In this document: one piece after another, positions 8,170 to 16,233 of the stretch
Position numbering within the stretch: the stretch's first letter is position 1
Layout: the number at the start of each line of letters is the position of its first letter
Source of the DNA: JBQLZO01 sp052168315
GTDB lineage: Bacteria > Planctomycetota > Phycisphaerae > Phycisphaerales > UBA1924
Direction of reading: 5' to 3'
Length of the DNA stretch: 64,000 nt
Assembly: GCA_052168315.1 (NCBI GenBank)
Contig: JBQLZO010000052.1
Location: 3,447-67,446 of the forward strand
Translations under genes and position numbers: made by a program
Notes under the pieces: generated by a model
Told to the model about the DNA's origin: nothing
Seen by the model: the letters and a program-made list of their open reading frames with translations, nothing else
The model's database searches: none

Positions 8170-9801
8170 ATGTCCAGGCGTACGGCATCGTCTCCTCCGA
8201 CCGGCACTGATTCGCGGCCCGGCGCTGCGGCACGCAACGGCGCGCCCCAGCGGGGTGGGGCTGCTGCGGCGGTGGGTGGTGGATCGGGGAGCGGCTCATG
8301 GGAGTACGCGCCAGCGCCCGAGTCATTGAAGGTGGAGATCGCTCCGGCGTACGGGCACTTCATCGGCGGGCGGTTCACCGAGCCGGGTGGCGGGGGCGGG
8401 CTGGAAACGGTGAATCCGGCGACGGAGCGGGTGCTGTCGCGGGTGGGGATCGGCGGGGCGAGCGAGGTGGACTCTGCGGTGTCGGCGGCTCGGGAGGCGC
8501 TGGGGGGGTGGTCCGCGATGGACGGGAAGGAACGCGGGAAGTACCTGTTCCGGATCGCGCGGCGGATCCAGGAGCGGGCGCGGGAGCTGGCGGTGCTCGA
8601 GTCGATGGACGGCGGGAAGCCGATCCGCGAATCGCGGGATGTGGATCTGCCGCTGGTGTCGCAGCACTTCTTCTACCACGCGGGTTGGGCGGACAAGCTT
8701 GAGTATGCGATCGCGGGCGGGCGAGGCGTCGGTGGCGCGCCGGAGCCGGGCGTGGGATCGGGGCGGGGTTCGAACGGGGCGCATGAGGTGGCCCCGGGGC
8801 TTCGTCCGGTGGGGGTGTGCGGGCAGGTGATTCCGTGGAACTTTCCGTTGCTGATGGCGGCGTGGAAGCTGGCGCCGGCGCTGGCGTGCGGGAACACGGT
8901 GGTGCTCAAGCCCGCGGAGACGACGCCGCTGACCGCGCTGCGGCTTGCGGAGATTCTGGAAGAGTGCGAGCTGCCGGCGGGCGTGGTGAACATCGTGACC
9001 GGCGATGGTTCGACGGGCGCGGCGATCGCTGAGCATCCGGGGGTGGACAAGATCGCGTTCACCGGATCGACGGAGGTCGGGAAGAAGCTGGCGCGGGTGG
9101 CGTCCGAGCGAGGTGTGCCGATCACGCTCGAGCTTGGTGGGAAGTCGGCGCACATCGTGTTCGAGGATGCGGCGCTGGACCAGGCGATCGAGGGGATCGT
9201 GCAGGGGATCTACTTCAACCAGGGGCATGTGTGCTGCGCGGGCTCGCGTCTGCTGGTGCAGGAGTCGGTGCGGGATGAGGTGGTGCGGCGGCTGGAATCG
9301 CGGCTGGCACGGCTGCGCGTGGGCGATCCGCTGGACAAGAACACGGATGTGGGGGCGATCAACTCGCGGGCGCAGCTCGAGAAGATCCGCGCGATGGTCG
9401 AGGAGGGCGTGGCGGGCGGCGCGACGATGCACGAGTTCGGCGGGTGCGCTTTGCCGGAGAAGGGATACTGGCACCGGCCGTGCTTCCTGACGGGGGTTGG
9501 CGCGGGCGATCGGATCGTGATGGAGGAGGTGTTCGGGCCGGTGCTGACGGTGCAGACCTTCCGCACGCCGGGCGAGGCCGCGGAGCTGGCCAATCACACG
9601 CCGTATGGGCTCTCGGCGGGGGTGTGGACGGACAAGGGTTCGAAGATCTTCGATCTCGCTTCACGCCTGCGGGCTGGTGTGGTGTGGCTGAATACCTTCA
9701 ACAAGTTTGATGCGGCTTCGCCGTTCGGGGGATACAAGGAGAGCGGGTTCGGTCGCGAGGGCGGGCGGCACGGGCTCGGGGCGTATCTGCAGCGGGTGTG
9801 A
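8170..9801 (+). CDS. NAD(P)-dependent aldehyde dehydrogenase
   Basis: The 543-residue protein is an aldehyde dehydrogenase superfamily enzyme that oxidises an aldehyde to the acid. It shows the cofactor motifs VIPWNFPLLMAAWKLAPAL and FTGSTEVGKKL, the general-base segment LELGGKSAHIVFEDA, and the nucleophile region GHVCCAGSR with Cys355 aligned to the catalytic cysteine. The usual GQ before the nucleophile is GH here. An N-terminal Gly/Ala-rich extension of about 50 residues and a Gly-rich insertion near residues 180-205 are extra. The substrate cannot be told from sequence; betaine-aldehyde/ALDH1-like enzymes are the nearest pattern. Confidence 0.92.
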   Translation: MSRRTASSPPTGTDSRPGAAARNGAPQRGGAAAAVGGGSGSGSWEYAPAPESLKVEIAPAYGHFIGGRFTEPGGGGGLETVNPATERVLSRVGIGGASEVDSAVSAAREALGGWSAMDGKERGKYLFRIARRIQERARELAVLESMDGGKPIRESRDVDLPLVSQHFFYHAGWADKLEYAIAGGRGVGGAPEPGVGSGRGSNGAHEVAPGLRPVGVCGQVIPWNFPLLMAAWKLAPALACGNTVVLKPAETTPLTALRLAEILEECELPAGVVNIVTGDGSTGAAIAEHPGVDKIAFTGSTEVGKKLARVASERGVPITLELGGKSAHIVFEDAALDQAIEGIVQGIYFNQGHVCCAGSRLLVQESVRDEVVRRLESRLARLRVGDPLDKNTDVGAINSRAQLEKIRAMVEEGVAGGATMHEFGGCALPEKGYWHRPCFLTGVGAGDRIVMEEVFGPVLTVQTFRTPGEAAELANHTPYGLSAGVWTDKGSKIFDLASRLRAGVVWLNTFNKFDAASPFGGYKESGFGREGGRHGLGAYLQRV

Positions 9802-9850
9802 TGGCGGTTGGTGCCGGGTGGGGTGGCGGTTTGGATTGGGGATTGGGGTG

Positions 9851-9877
9851 CACCGCGGAGGCGCGGAGGGCGCGGAG
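9851..9877 (+). repeat. Fragment of a degenerate GCGGAGG dispersed repeat
   Basis: The intergenic sequence contains a short run of imperfect GCGGAGG-type units (CACCGCGGAGGCGCGGAG and continuing). Such strings occur as dispersed intergenic repeats in several high-GC genomes. Only one occurrence was noticed in this window, so the repeat status rests on resemblance. Confidence 0.3.
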
Positions 9878-9930
9878 TGGAGCGGGGAGTGGCGGATGGG
9901 GGTTGGGGTGTCAGTGTGAATCGTGGTGGG

Positions 9931-10005
9931 TTGCGGGTGGGCGCTGGGCCCGCCCTCCCCATGTAGGAAGCCAGAGGGAGAAGATGAGAGTGAGGAGCCC
10001 GGTTG
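9931..10005. repeat. 75-bp direct repeat, copy A
   Basis: This segment matches 12319-12393 at 69 of 75 positions in the same orientation. The core GCCCTCCCCATGTAGGAAG is identical in both. The arms CTCCCCA and TGGGGAG in copy B could pair into a short stem; copy A has one mismatch there. The two copies bracket the tandem paralogues at 10061-12279. The gap 9802-10060 holds nothing else recognisable. Confidence 0.75.
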
Positions 10006-10060
10006 CACGGGCGTGGGGTGATGTGTGTGGAGTTGGGTCTGAGGTCGTGGGCTGGTGGGC

Positions 10061-11140
10061 TCAGGTGTCTTGTGTAATCTTGGCGGCGGGATGGGCGATT
10101 GGGCGGCCGCACTCGGGGCAGCGGTCGGTGGTGAGATTGTTGAGGTCGTAGGCGCAGTGCGGGCAGTGGCCCTTGCGGGTACGGAGGGCGCGGCGGAGGC
10201 GGAGGGGGCCGAGGGTGAGGAGCCAGAGGGCGGTGGCGTAGATCAGGGTGTTGAGGATGAGGCCGGGCCAGATGGGCGTGAGGGGGAGGGCGCGGACTTC
10301 GGTGATCGTTTGGCTGTTTGGCGGAAACTGGAATCGACCTTGGAACTGTGGCGGGTTGGCGTGCCCCGGAAGCGGGATGATGCGGGGCGGGATACGGATG
10401 CCGCCGGTGACCGGGGCACGAGCCATCGCGAGGGCATCGGTCCGGTGTTCGTGGATGCGCGAGTACAAGCAGAGGAACGGCCAGCCACGGGCGTCAAGCT
10501 CGGCCGGCGGGCGGGCGCCTATGCGGCGGACATCGTCCATCGTTGGTCGGGTCCAACCCGTGAAGTGATCGCGCGGAAACGCATCGATGTCGGCGGGCCA
10601 GATTATGCCGCGTCGGGGAAGCATGCCGGATTCACTCCGGGCGTGCGGGCTGGCGTTCGGGAACGCAGCCATGCGGGTCAGTCTGATGCGATACAAGTCG
10701 CTGATGATGGGCGACTCCTTATCCTGAAGGACGAACCACGCTGGCAAATCCCAGCTGGTGGACTTCTCCTCCCCCGCAAGGATTTCCGTTGAGCGCCTCA
10801 TGGCACCCGGGCGCTTGGCGCTGAAATGGCTGATCCCGATGCCGACGCTGGAGGGATCCCAGCGCCAGTTCGCGCTACGAGTCGGTGGGGCACTCGCTGA
10901 GGCCCAAGACCACCCGGCTAGTCCAAACGGATCACCTGTGGTGCGGTATGGAAGCAGCGCATCCGGCCAATCGAATTGGCTCGGAAGTTGGACATTGAAG
11001 TATCGGTAGACGGGGCGAGCGGGAACGATGGAGATGAAGGTGGCGCACCCCCACGCGATGAGAATGGAAGCGAGCAGCCCGAGCACGCTGTAGCACGCGA
11101 CTTCGGAGGAATTCGGAAGGATTGAACCGTAAGGCCTCAC
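10061..11140 (-). CDS. Zinc-ribbon membrane protein, downstream paralogue of a tandem pair
   Basis: The 359-residue product has a hydrophobic segment near the N terminus (VLGLLASILIAWGCATFIS), a polar central region, a second hydrophobic segment near residue 310 (LNTLIYATALWLLTLGPL) and a C-terminal zinc ribbon, CPHCAYDLNN...CPECGRP. It is closely related to the neighbour at 11137-12279, most strongly over the last 180 residues. The start is the GTG at 11140, which overlaps the neighbour's TGA by four bases, so the two are likely translationally coupled. The ribbon resembles one common in planctomycete proteins. Its function is unknown. Confidence 0.72.
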   Translation of the reverse strand: MRPYGSILPNSSEVACYSVLGLLASILIAWGCATFISIVPARPVYRYFNVQLPSQFDWPDALLPYRTTGDPFGLAGWSWASASAPPTRSANWRWDPSSVGIGISHFSAKRPGAMRRSTEILAGEEKSTSWDLPAWFVLQDKESPIISDLYRIRLTRMAAFPNASPHARSESGMLPRRGIIWPADIDAFPRDHFTGWTRPTMDDVRRIGARPPAELDARGWPFLCLYSRIHEHRTDALAMARAPVTGGIRIPPRIIPLPGHANPPQFQGRFQFPPNSQTITEVRALPLTPIWPGLILNTLIYATALWLLTLGPLRLRRALRTRKGHCPHCAYDLNNLTTDRCPECGRPIAHPAAKITQDT

Positions 11141-12279
11141 CCGGTGGTATTCGTTTGGGTGCTGGGGGCGGTTGCGTCGCCTGGCATGGAGGCGCTTCGG
11201 CCGCACTCGGGGCAGCGGTCGGTGGTGAGGTTGTTGAGGTCGTAGGCGCAGTGTGGGCAGTGGCCCTTGCGGGCGCGGAGGGTGCGGCGGAGGCGGAGGG
11301 GGGCGAGGGTGAGGAGCCAGAGGGCGGCGGCGTAGATCGCGGTGTTTGCGAGGAGGCCGGGCCAGATGGGGATGAGGGGGAGGGCGCGGGCTTCGCGGAG
11401 CGTGAGTTGGTTGGGATTGCGCGCCTGACTGATTGCGGCTTGGGATGTCGTCAGCGGGATTTTGCGTGGTGGGAGGCGGATGCCGCCGGTGACGGGACGG
11501 CCGGCGAGGGCGAGGGCATCGTCGCGGTGCTCGTGGATGCGCGAGTAGAGGCAGAGGAAGGGCCAGCCACGGGCATCCTGTTCGGCGGGGATGGCGGCGG
11601 CGATGTGGCGCACTTCGTCGAGTGTCGGGCGCCGGGTTCCGTCTCGGATGTCGCGGGGGAGCGCGTGGATGGGATGGGGGATGGCGAAGGGCTGGGAGCC
11701 GGGGATGGCGTTGAGGTTGTGCTCGGCTGGAGTGCCTTTGGATATAAGCACCAACAGCCACCGGGACTTTGTATGAGCCAGGTTGTAGAGGCTGTCAACA
11801 ATCTTAGAGTCTTCGACCTCGAAGGCGAAGTAACCTGGGCCGTATGAAGTTGAGATGAAGTCGATCATGTCAAACGCCTTCATGTCGACCGATTTCCTGT
11901 TTGCTCCAGGAATTGTCGCCTCGCGAAGGCGCAGTGTGATTGAGAGATATGTGCGCACATCCTCATCGACAACCTCCGGATGCGTGATGTCCGGGTGGGC
12001 GATGGTGCTGGGGATTCTGGCGTAGTATCGCCTGCTGACACCTGACCAGTGCGTATCGCGCCACCCGCGGATCGGAAGCACGCGATCGGGCGCATCGATT
12101 TGGCGGGGCACCTCGATGGAAATCTTTGCGAGATATTGCGGTGCCTGAGCGATTGAGATGAACGCCGCGCAGGCCCATGCGATGAGGACAGTCACGGCGA
12201 GGCCTGCGCCCGTGAAGACGATGGCTTCGCGGATGATGCGGCGTGTGCGGTAAAAACGGGATGGGGTCTGCTGGGCCAT
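11137..12279 (-). CDS. Zinc-ribbon membrane protein, upstream paralogue of a tandem pair
   Basis: The 380-residue protein has the same layout as its downstream paralogue: an N-terminal membrane helix (residues about 20-45), a polar region likely outside the membrane, a helix near residue 325 (NTAIYAAALWLLTLAPL) and a C-terminal ribbon, CPHCAYDLNN...CPECGRS. The shared block DARGWPFLCLYSRIHEHR and the tails are nearly identical, while the first 180 residues have diverged. This points to an older tandem duplication with a conserved C-terminal half. I do not recognise a function. The start is the ATG at 12279, just before a helix-forming segment. Confidence 0.72.
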   Translation of the reverse strand: MAQQTPSRFYRTRRIIREAIVFTGAGLAVTVLIAWACAAFISIAQAPQYLAKISIEVPRQIDAPDRVLPIRGWRDTHWSGVSRRYYARIPSTIAHPDITHPEVVDEDVRTYLSITLRLREATIPGANRKSVDMKAFDMIDFISTSYGPGYFAFEVEDSKIVDSLYNLAHTKSRWLLVLISKGTPAEHNLNAIPGSQPFAIPHPIHALPRDIRDGTRRPTLDEVRHIAAAIPAEQDARGWPFLCLYSRIHEHRDDALALAGRPVTGGIRLPPRKIPLTTSQAAISQARNPNQLTLREARALPLIPIWPGLLANTAIYAAALWLLTLAPLRLRRTLRARKGHCPHCAYDLNNLTTDRCPECGRSASMPGDATAPSTQTNTTG

Positions 12280-12318
12280 GGAAATCGTTGATAACCCTTC
12301 GCAGTGTGTCAGAAAAGG

Positions 12319-12393
12319 TTGCGGGAGGGCGCGGGGCCCGCCCTCCCCATGTAGGAAGCCAGAGAGAGAAGTTGAGGGTGGGGAGCCCGGTTG
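12319..12393. repeat. 75-bp direct repeat, copy B
   Basis: This is the second copy of the repeat at 9931-10005, with six mismatches. It lies immediately upstream of the tandem zinc-ribbon genes, whereas copy A lies immediately downstream, so the pair sits in a direct-repeat frame. Confidence 0.75.
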
Positions 12394-12524
12394 GACCGTC
12401 GCGGGGACATGAAGAGGAGAGTGGGGGTTCTTGTCTTGGGGGCGGGGGCTGAGGTGGTGCTGGGGGAGTTCGGCATTTCAGGGAAGAGCGATCGGGGGTT
12501 GGGTGGATGCGGGTGGGAAATGAA

Positions 12525-12550
12525 GCGAGCCCTGCTTGGGCAGGGCTCGC
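12525..12550 (-). terminator. Hairpin terminator downstream of rplQ
   Basis: An 11-bp perfect stem (GCGAGCCCTGC with GCAGGGCTCGC) closes a four-base loop. On the minus strand it is followed by TTCATTTCC, a modest T-rich tail. It lies 77 bases beyond the rplQ stop and is a likely end of the ribosomal cluster transcript. Confidence 0.65.
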
Positions 12551-12587
12551 GGGGGGAGGCTTGGATGAAGATGTAGGTTGGGGAGGA

Positions 12588-12611
12588 GACGGGCGGGACG
12601 CCCGTCCCACC
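12588..12611. repeat. Palindromic repeat, copy 1
   Basis: The 24 bases are identical to 14754-14777. The core GACGGGCG-GGA-CGCCCGTC is an 8-bp stem with a three-base loop. It is a REP-like intergenic palindrome downstream of rplQ. Confidence 0.65.
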
Positions 12612-12626
12612 GAGGGGGAGTCGGGC

Positions 12627-13313
12627 TTACGCGCCGGACTTCTCTTCGGTGGTGTCGGTGGTGTCTTCGCTGGTCGCCTTGGCGCTCGCGGCGGCGGGCT
12701 TGGACCACTTGGCCGAGAGGGTTTCGAAGTAGGCCTTGCGGCCGTCGGCGATCTTGCGGCGGGTGGAGGAGGCGGCGGCGCCGATCTCGGGGCCTTCCTC
12801 GGCGCCGACGAACTGGATGACGCAGAGTTCGGCGGCGTCGCCCTTGCGGCGCTTGCCGAGTTTGATGATGCGGGTGTAGCCGCCGTTGCGATCGGCGAAG
12901 CGGGGGGCGACATTGTCGACGATGTGCTTGACGATGCGCGGGGACTTGCGGAGTTCGCCGTAGCGGTTGCGCTCGACGGTGTCGGCGGCGGGGATGTCGA
13001 AGAAGTCCTTGGCGGCGTCGGCCTGCTTGCGGACGATTTCCTTCTCGGCGTCGTCGGCGCCCTTGGGCGTGTGGAGCCATTCGAAGGCGCGGCGGTCGCG
13101 TCCGAGTTCGGAGGCGATCTGGCGGCGCGCGTGGATGGTGCCCTGCTTGGCGGTGGTGACCATCTTCTCGACGAAGGGCTGGAGGGCCTTGGCCTTGGGG
13201 ATGGTGGTGACGACCTGGCCGTGCTCGAAGAGGGAGACGGCCATGTTGCGGAGCATGGCCTGGCGGTGGGTTGAGGTTCGGCCGAGCTTAAAGCCTGCCT
13301 TGCGGTGGCGCAT
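12627..13313 (-). CDS. rplQ: 50S ribosomal protein L17 with long C-terminal extension
   Basis: The N terminus (MRHRKAGFKLGRTSTHRQAM, then LRNMAVSLFEHGQVVTT) is a clear L17, a large-subunit protein near the peptide exit tunnel. The conserved L17 domain normally totals about 120 residues. Here the protein is 228 residues, with an insertion rich in acidic and basic residues between the two halves of the domain and a low-complexity Ala/Lys/Thr tail. It is the last gene of the cluster. The 225-bp gap from rpoA includes a TATGCT on the minus strand at about 13473-13478 that could be an internal -10 element. Confidence 0.95.
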   Translation of the reverse strand: MRHRKAGFKLGRTSTHRQAMLRNMAVSLFEHGQVVTTIPKAKALQPFVEKMVTTAKQGTIHARRQIASELGRDRRAFEWLHTPKGADDAEKEIVRKQADAAKDFFDIPAADTVERNRYGELRKSPRIVKHIVDNVAPRFADRNGGYTRIIKLGKRRKGDAAELCVIQFVGAEEGPEIGAAASSTRRKIADGRKAYFETLSAKWSKPAAASAKATSEDTTDTTEEKSGA

Positions 13314-13538
13314 GGCGGGATCTCCTGGGTATCTGGCCGCCCCGTGCCGGATGACGGGTGTTCCCGGCGTGGTGGGACGGCGGTGGGGTTGGGCCGGCGA
13401 GACTGCTCGCGGGCGGGGGTCTGGTTCCGGTCAATTCCGCCCGTCGCGGTGATGCGGCGGGCGGGGGAAGAGCATAGCCCCGGCGAGGGGGATGGGAGTC
13501 GCGGGCGGGCGCGAAGGCGGGCGCCCGCGGGGGTGGGG

Positions 13539-14579
13539 TCAATAGCGGGCGTAGGAGGATTCGCCGGAGGGCATGGGGGCGGAGATGGGCTGGTAGCCCT
13601 CCGGGAGGGGCATGCCGAGGGAGAGGTTCATCTCCTGGAGCTTGCGCTTGACCTCGCGGAGGGAGGTGCGGCCGAAGGAGCGGACCTTGAGCAGGTCGGC
13701 CTCGGACTTCTGGACGAGGTCGGCGACGGTGTGGATGCGTGAGGATTCGAGGCAGTTGGCGGCCCGGACGGAGAGGTCCATGTCGGCGATGGGCATATTG
13801 AGCTTGCGGATGAGCTCATCGTCGACGGAGGCGGCGGCGGAGGCTGCTTCGGAGACGCGCTGCTCGCCGACATCGGCGAACTGGACGAAGGGGTTGAGGT
13901 GCTTGCGGAGGATCTTGGCGGCCTCGACGAGGGCCATCTGCGGCTCGACGGTTCCGTTGGACCAGATCTCGAGGGTGAGCTTGTCGTAGTCGGTCTTCTG
14001 GCCGACGCGGGTCTCTTCGACCTTGAAGCGGACGCGCTGGACGGGGGAGAAGATGGAGTCGACATGGATGACGCCGATCTCGATCTCCTCGGCGTTCTCG
14101 CGGTGGATGTTGGCGGGGACATAGCCGCGGCCCTTGGCGACGACGAACTCCATCTCGAAGTCGACCTCGTCGGTGAGGGTGCAGAGGACGAGATCCTTGT
14201 TGACGATGGTGAGGGAGGGGTCGGCCTCGATGAGGTCGGCGGTGACTTCGCCGGGGCCTGTGGCGGCGAGGCGCATGGTCTTGGGGGTGTCCGAATCGGA
14301 CTTGACGACGAGCGCCTTGGCGTTGAGGACGATGTCGGTGACATCCTCGAAGACGCCCGGGAGCGTGGAGAACTCGTGCTCGGCGCCCTTGATCTTGATC
14401 TGGGTGACGGCGGCGCCCTCGAGTGAGGAGAGCAGGACGCGGCGGAGGGAGTTTCCGATGGTGGTTCCGAAGCCGCGCTCGAACGGTTCGATCATGAACC
14501 GGCCGTAGTTCGGCTTGAGGAACTTCTCGTCAACGACAACGGTGTTGGGCAGCTCGAGCCCGCGCCAGCGAACACGCAT
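13539..14579 (-). CDS. rpoA: DNA-directed RNA polymerase subunit alpha
   Basis: The 346-residue protein is RNA polymerase alpha. The N-terminal dimerisation domain includes FERGFGTTIGNSLRRVLLSSLEGAAV, and the C-terminal domain contains IADMDLSVRAANCLESSRIHTVADLV and SFGRTSLREVKRKL, which contact DNA upstream elements and activators. The ATG at 14579 was chosen because MRVRWRGLELP begins the conserved domain; upstream codons lack family similarity. rpsD, often found just before rpoA, is absent from the 213-bp gap to rpsK, which holds a palindromic repeat instead. Confidence 0.97.
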   Translation of the reverse strand: MRVRWRGLELPNTVVVDEKFLKPNYGRFMIEPFERGFGTTIGNSLRRVLLSSLEGAAVTQIKIKGAEHEFSTLPGVFEDVTDIVLNAKALVVKSDSDTPKTMRLAATGPGEVTADLIEADPSLTIVNKDLVLCTLTDEVDFEMEFVVAKGRGYVPANIHRENAEEIEIGVIHVDSIFSPVQRVRFKVEETRVGQKTDYDKLTLEIWSNGTVEPQMALVEAAKILRKHLNPFVQFADVGEQRVSEAASAAASVDDELIRKLNMPIADMDLSVRAANCLESSRIHTVADLVQKSEADLLKVRSFGRTSLREVKRKLQEMNLSLGMPLPEGYQPISAPMPSGESSYARY

Positions 14580-14753
14580 GGTGATTGCTCCGATCCGGCA
14601 GCCAGTGATGGACTGGTGGGCGACGCTCTCGGCGCTGGCGCTGCCCTGCCGGGCGGCGGCGCGAGGCCTTCTGTCGTGGCCCATCGTCTCCACGATTCTG
14701 AGACGAAAGCCCGCGCGGGCCTGTCGGCCGGGGCGGGCGGTTGTTCCTGAAGA

Positions 14754-14777
14754 GACGGGCGGGACGCCCGTCCCACC
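14754..14777. repeat. Palindromic repeat, copy 2
   Basis: This copy is identical over 24 bases to 12588-12611 and sits just downstream of rpsK, in the gap where rpsD is expected. The same gap also has a perfect 12-base palindrome, GCCCGCGCGGGC. Confidence 0.65.
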
Positions 14778-14792
14778 TGAAGAAAGGATGTC

Positions 14793-15170
14793 TTAGACGC
14801 GGCGGCGCTTGCGGGGGCGGCAGCCGTTGTGGGGGATGGGCGTGTGGTCTTCGATGGCGGTGACCTTGAGCCCGCAGGAGGCGAGGGCGTTGACGGCGGA
14901 TTCGCGTCCGGAGCCCTGGCCGCGGAGCCGGACCTCGATCTCGTGCATGCCCATCTTGCGGACCTTGTTGCCGACGGACTCGCCGGCGCGGGTGGCGGCG
15001 AAGGGAGTGGACTTGCGAGCGCCCTTGAAGCCCATGGTTCCGGCCGAGTCCCAGGCGAGGGTTTCGCCGTTGGTGTCGGTCATGGTGATCATGGTGTTGT
15101 TGAACGAGGCGTTCACATGCGCGATCCCGCGTGTGACATTCTTGCGCTGCTTCTTGGTTTTCTTGGCCAT
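14793..15170 (-). CDS. rpsK: 30S ribosomal protein S11
   Basis: The 125-residue protein contains the S11 hallmarks GIAHVNASFNNTMITMTD, SAGTMGFKGARKSTPFAA and the C-terminal GCRPRKRRRV. S11 forms part of the small-subunit platform near the E site. The length is normal. It follows rpsM with a 129-bp spacer. Confidence 0.98.
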   Translation of the reverse strand: MAKKTKKQRKNVTRGIAHVNASFNNTMITMTDTNGETLAWDSAGTMGFKGARKSTPFAATRAGESVGNKVRKMGMHEIEVRLRGQGSGRESAVNALASCGLKVTAIEDHTPIPHNGCRPRKRRRV

Positions 15171-15299
15171 GGATGGGTGCCCTGATGGTGTCGCGGGAGG
15201 TGTCGCGGTGTCCGGCGTGCTGTGCGGTTGTCGTGGGTGTGCTGGATGGGAACGGCGTGCGTGATGGCGGATCGGATCGATCGGGGCGTGGGCCCGTGA

Positions 15300-15677
15300 T
15301 CAGCCCTTGACGCCCTTCTTGCCGGCGACGGTCTTCTTCCTGCCCTTGCGGGTGCGGGCGTTGCAGCGTGTGCGCTGCCCGCGGGTGGGAAGGCCGCGGC
15401 GGTGGCGATCGCCGCGATAGGAGCGGATGTCGCGGAGTCGCTGGATGTTCTGCTGCACCTGGCGGCGGAGGGCGCCCTCGACGAGGTACTCGGAGTCGAT
15501 GAGCTGGGCGATGCCGGCGACCTCCTGCTCGGTGAGGTCGTTGGCGCGGCGGGTCGGATCGATCTTGAGCCGCTCGAGGATGTCGTCGGCGAACTTCGGT
15601 CCGATGCCGTGGATGTAGCGGAGTGCGTAGCGGATGGGCTTGCGCTCTGGGATGTCGACACCAACGATACGAGGCAT
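15300..15677 (-). CDS. rpsM: 30S ribosomal protein S13
   Basis: The protein starts MPRIVGVDIPERKPIRYALR and ends with the basic RGLPTRGQRTRCNARTRKG segment, both typical of S13, which contacts the P-site tRNA and the large subunit. It has 125 residues, a usual length. The start has AGGAG eight bases upstream on the minus strand. The gene follows rpmJ with a 112-bp spacer. Confidence 0.98.
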   Translation of the reverse strand: MPRIVGVDIPERKPIRYALRYIHGIGPKFADDILERLKIDPTRRANDLTEQEVAGIAQLIDSEYLVEGALRRQVQQNIQRLRDIRSYRGDRHRRGLPTRGQRTRCNARTRKGRKKTVAGKKGVKG

Positions 15678-15789
15678 TCGGTTGCTCCTGGGTGGAGGGG
15701 GGTGCAGTCTGGGGAGGTGTGCTCTGCGGTCGGATTCGTTCGGAGGAAAGACCGGCGGAGAAGCGGCCGGGCGTGTTCGTGCTGGGCGA

Positions 15790-15906
15790 TCAGCCCTGGC
15801 GCTGCTTGTTGCGCGGGTCCTTCTTGTTGATCACGAAGACGCGTCCCTTGCGGCGGACGATCTGGCAGTCCTTCGTGATGCGCTTGACGCTGGATCGAAC
15901 CTTCAT
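15790..15906 (-). CDS. rpmJ: 50S ribosomal protein L36, zinc-free (C-minus) form
   Basis: The 38-residue protein, MKVRSSVKRI...NKQRQG, is L36. The usual zinc ligands (C, C, C, H) are mostly replaced: only Cys14 remains, and the second half reads VINKKDPRNKQRQG with no Cys or His pair. It is therefore the zinc-independent type. I chose the ATG at 15906 from the conserved N terminus. It is the first gene after the 327-bp gap that holds an extended -10 promoter. Confidence 0.93.
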   Translation of the reverse strand: MKVRSSVKRITKDCQIVRRKGRVFVINKKDPRNKQRQG

Positions 15907-16233
15907 GACGCGGCTCCTTGGGCTTTCCTGGCGGACTGGCGGGCGTTGCTCGGCGATGAGGACCGCGAGGAACGCGGCATGGTGCGGGAACTGAGGAACT
16001 GGCATCGCGTCCGGTCCGCGTTGGGTGCGATGCGCCGGATTCTTGATCGCGGCGCTGCGAACCGGGGTGTGGCCCGACGGGTGCGGCGGGTGGCCGCACG
16101 GTGCCGGGATGCGCGGACGCGACACCGCCCGGTCGGTGTGGCCGATCGGGCAGGGCGAAGAGTATAGCACGGGGTCCGGCGTCGAGTGGAGCGGGCGACG
16201 GGGAAAATCGGGGTCTTGGGACGGGATGTGGGG
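15907..16233 (-). other. 327-bp gap where infA would be expected; carries a promoter
   Basis: No IF-1 sequence could be read in any minus-strand frame between map and rpmJ. The region contains a good extended -10 element (16161-16169). Nothing else is recognised. Confidence 0.6.
16161..16169 (-). promoter_or_regulatory. Extended -10 promoter for rpmJ-rpsM-rpsK-rpoA-rplQ
   Basis: The minus strand reads TGC TATACT, an extended -10 element, followed by CTTC. Its predicted start near 16154 would give a leader of about 250 bases before rpmJ. No -35 match was found. It would give the alpha-type operon its own promoter. Confidence 0.5.

Larger units (their letters stand above)
12280..12626. other. 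347-bp intergenic region rich in repeats and hairpins
   Basis: This gap between the zinc-ribbon pair and rplQ holds direct-repeat copy B (12319-12393), the rplQ-side terminator (12525-12550) and a palindromic repeat (12588-12611). No coding signal was seen in it. Confidence 0.6.

Noticed and set aside
9931..12393. Insertion sequence or transposon carrying the zinc-ribbon pair
   Set aside because: No transposase, and no target duplication could be recognised; direct repeats alone do not show mobility.
12507..13274. 255-codon plus-strand frame opposite rplQ
   Set aside because: Antisense to a clear L17 gene; composition is typical of a shadow frame.
15907..16233. infA (IF-1) in the map-rpmJ gap
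   Set aside because: None of the minus-strand frames contains an S1-like IF-1 sequence.
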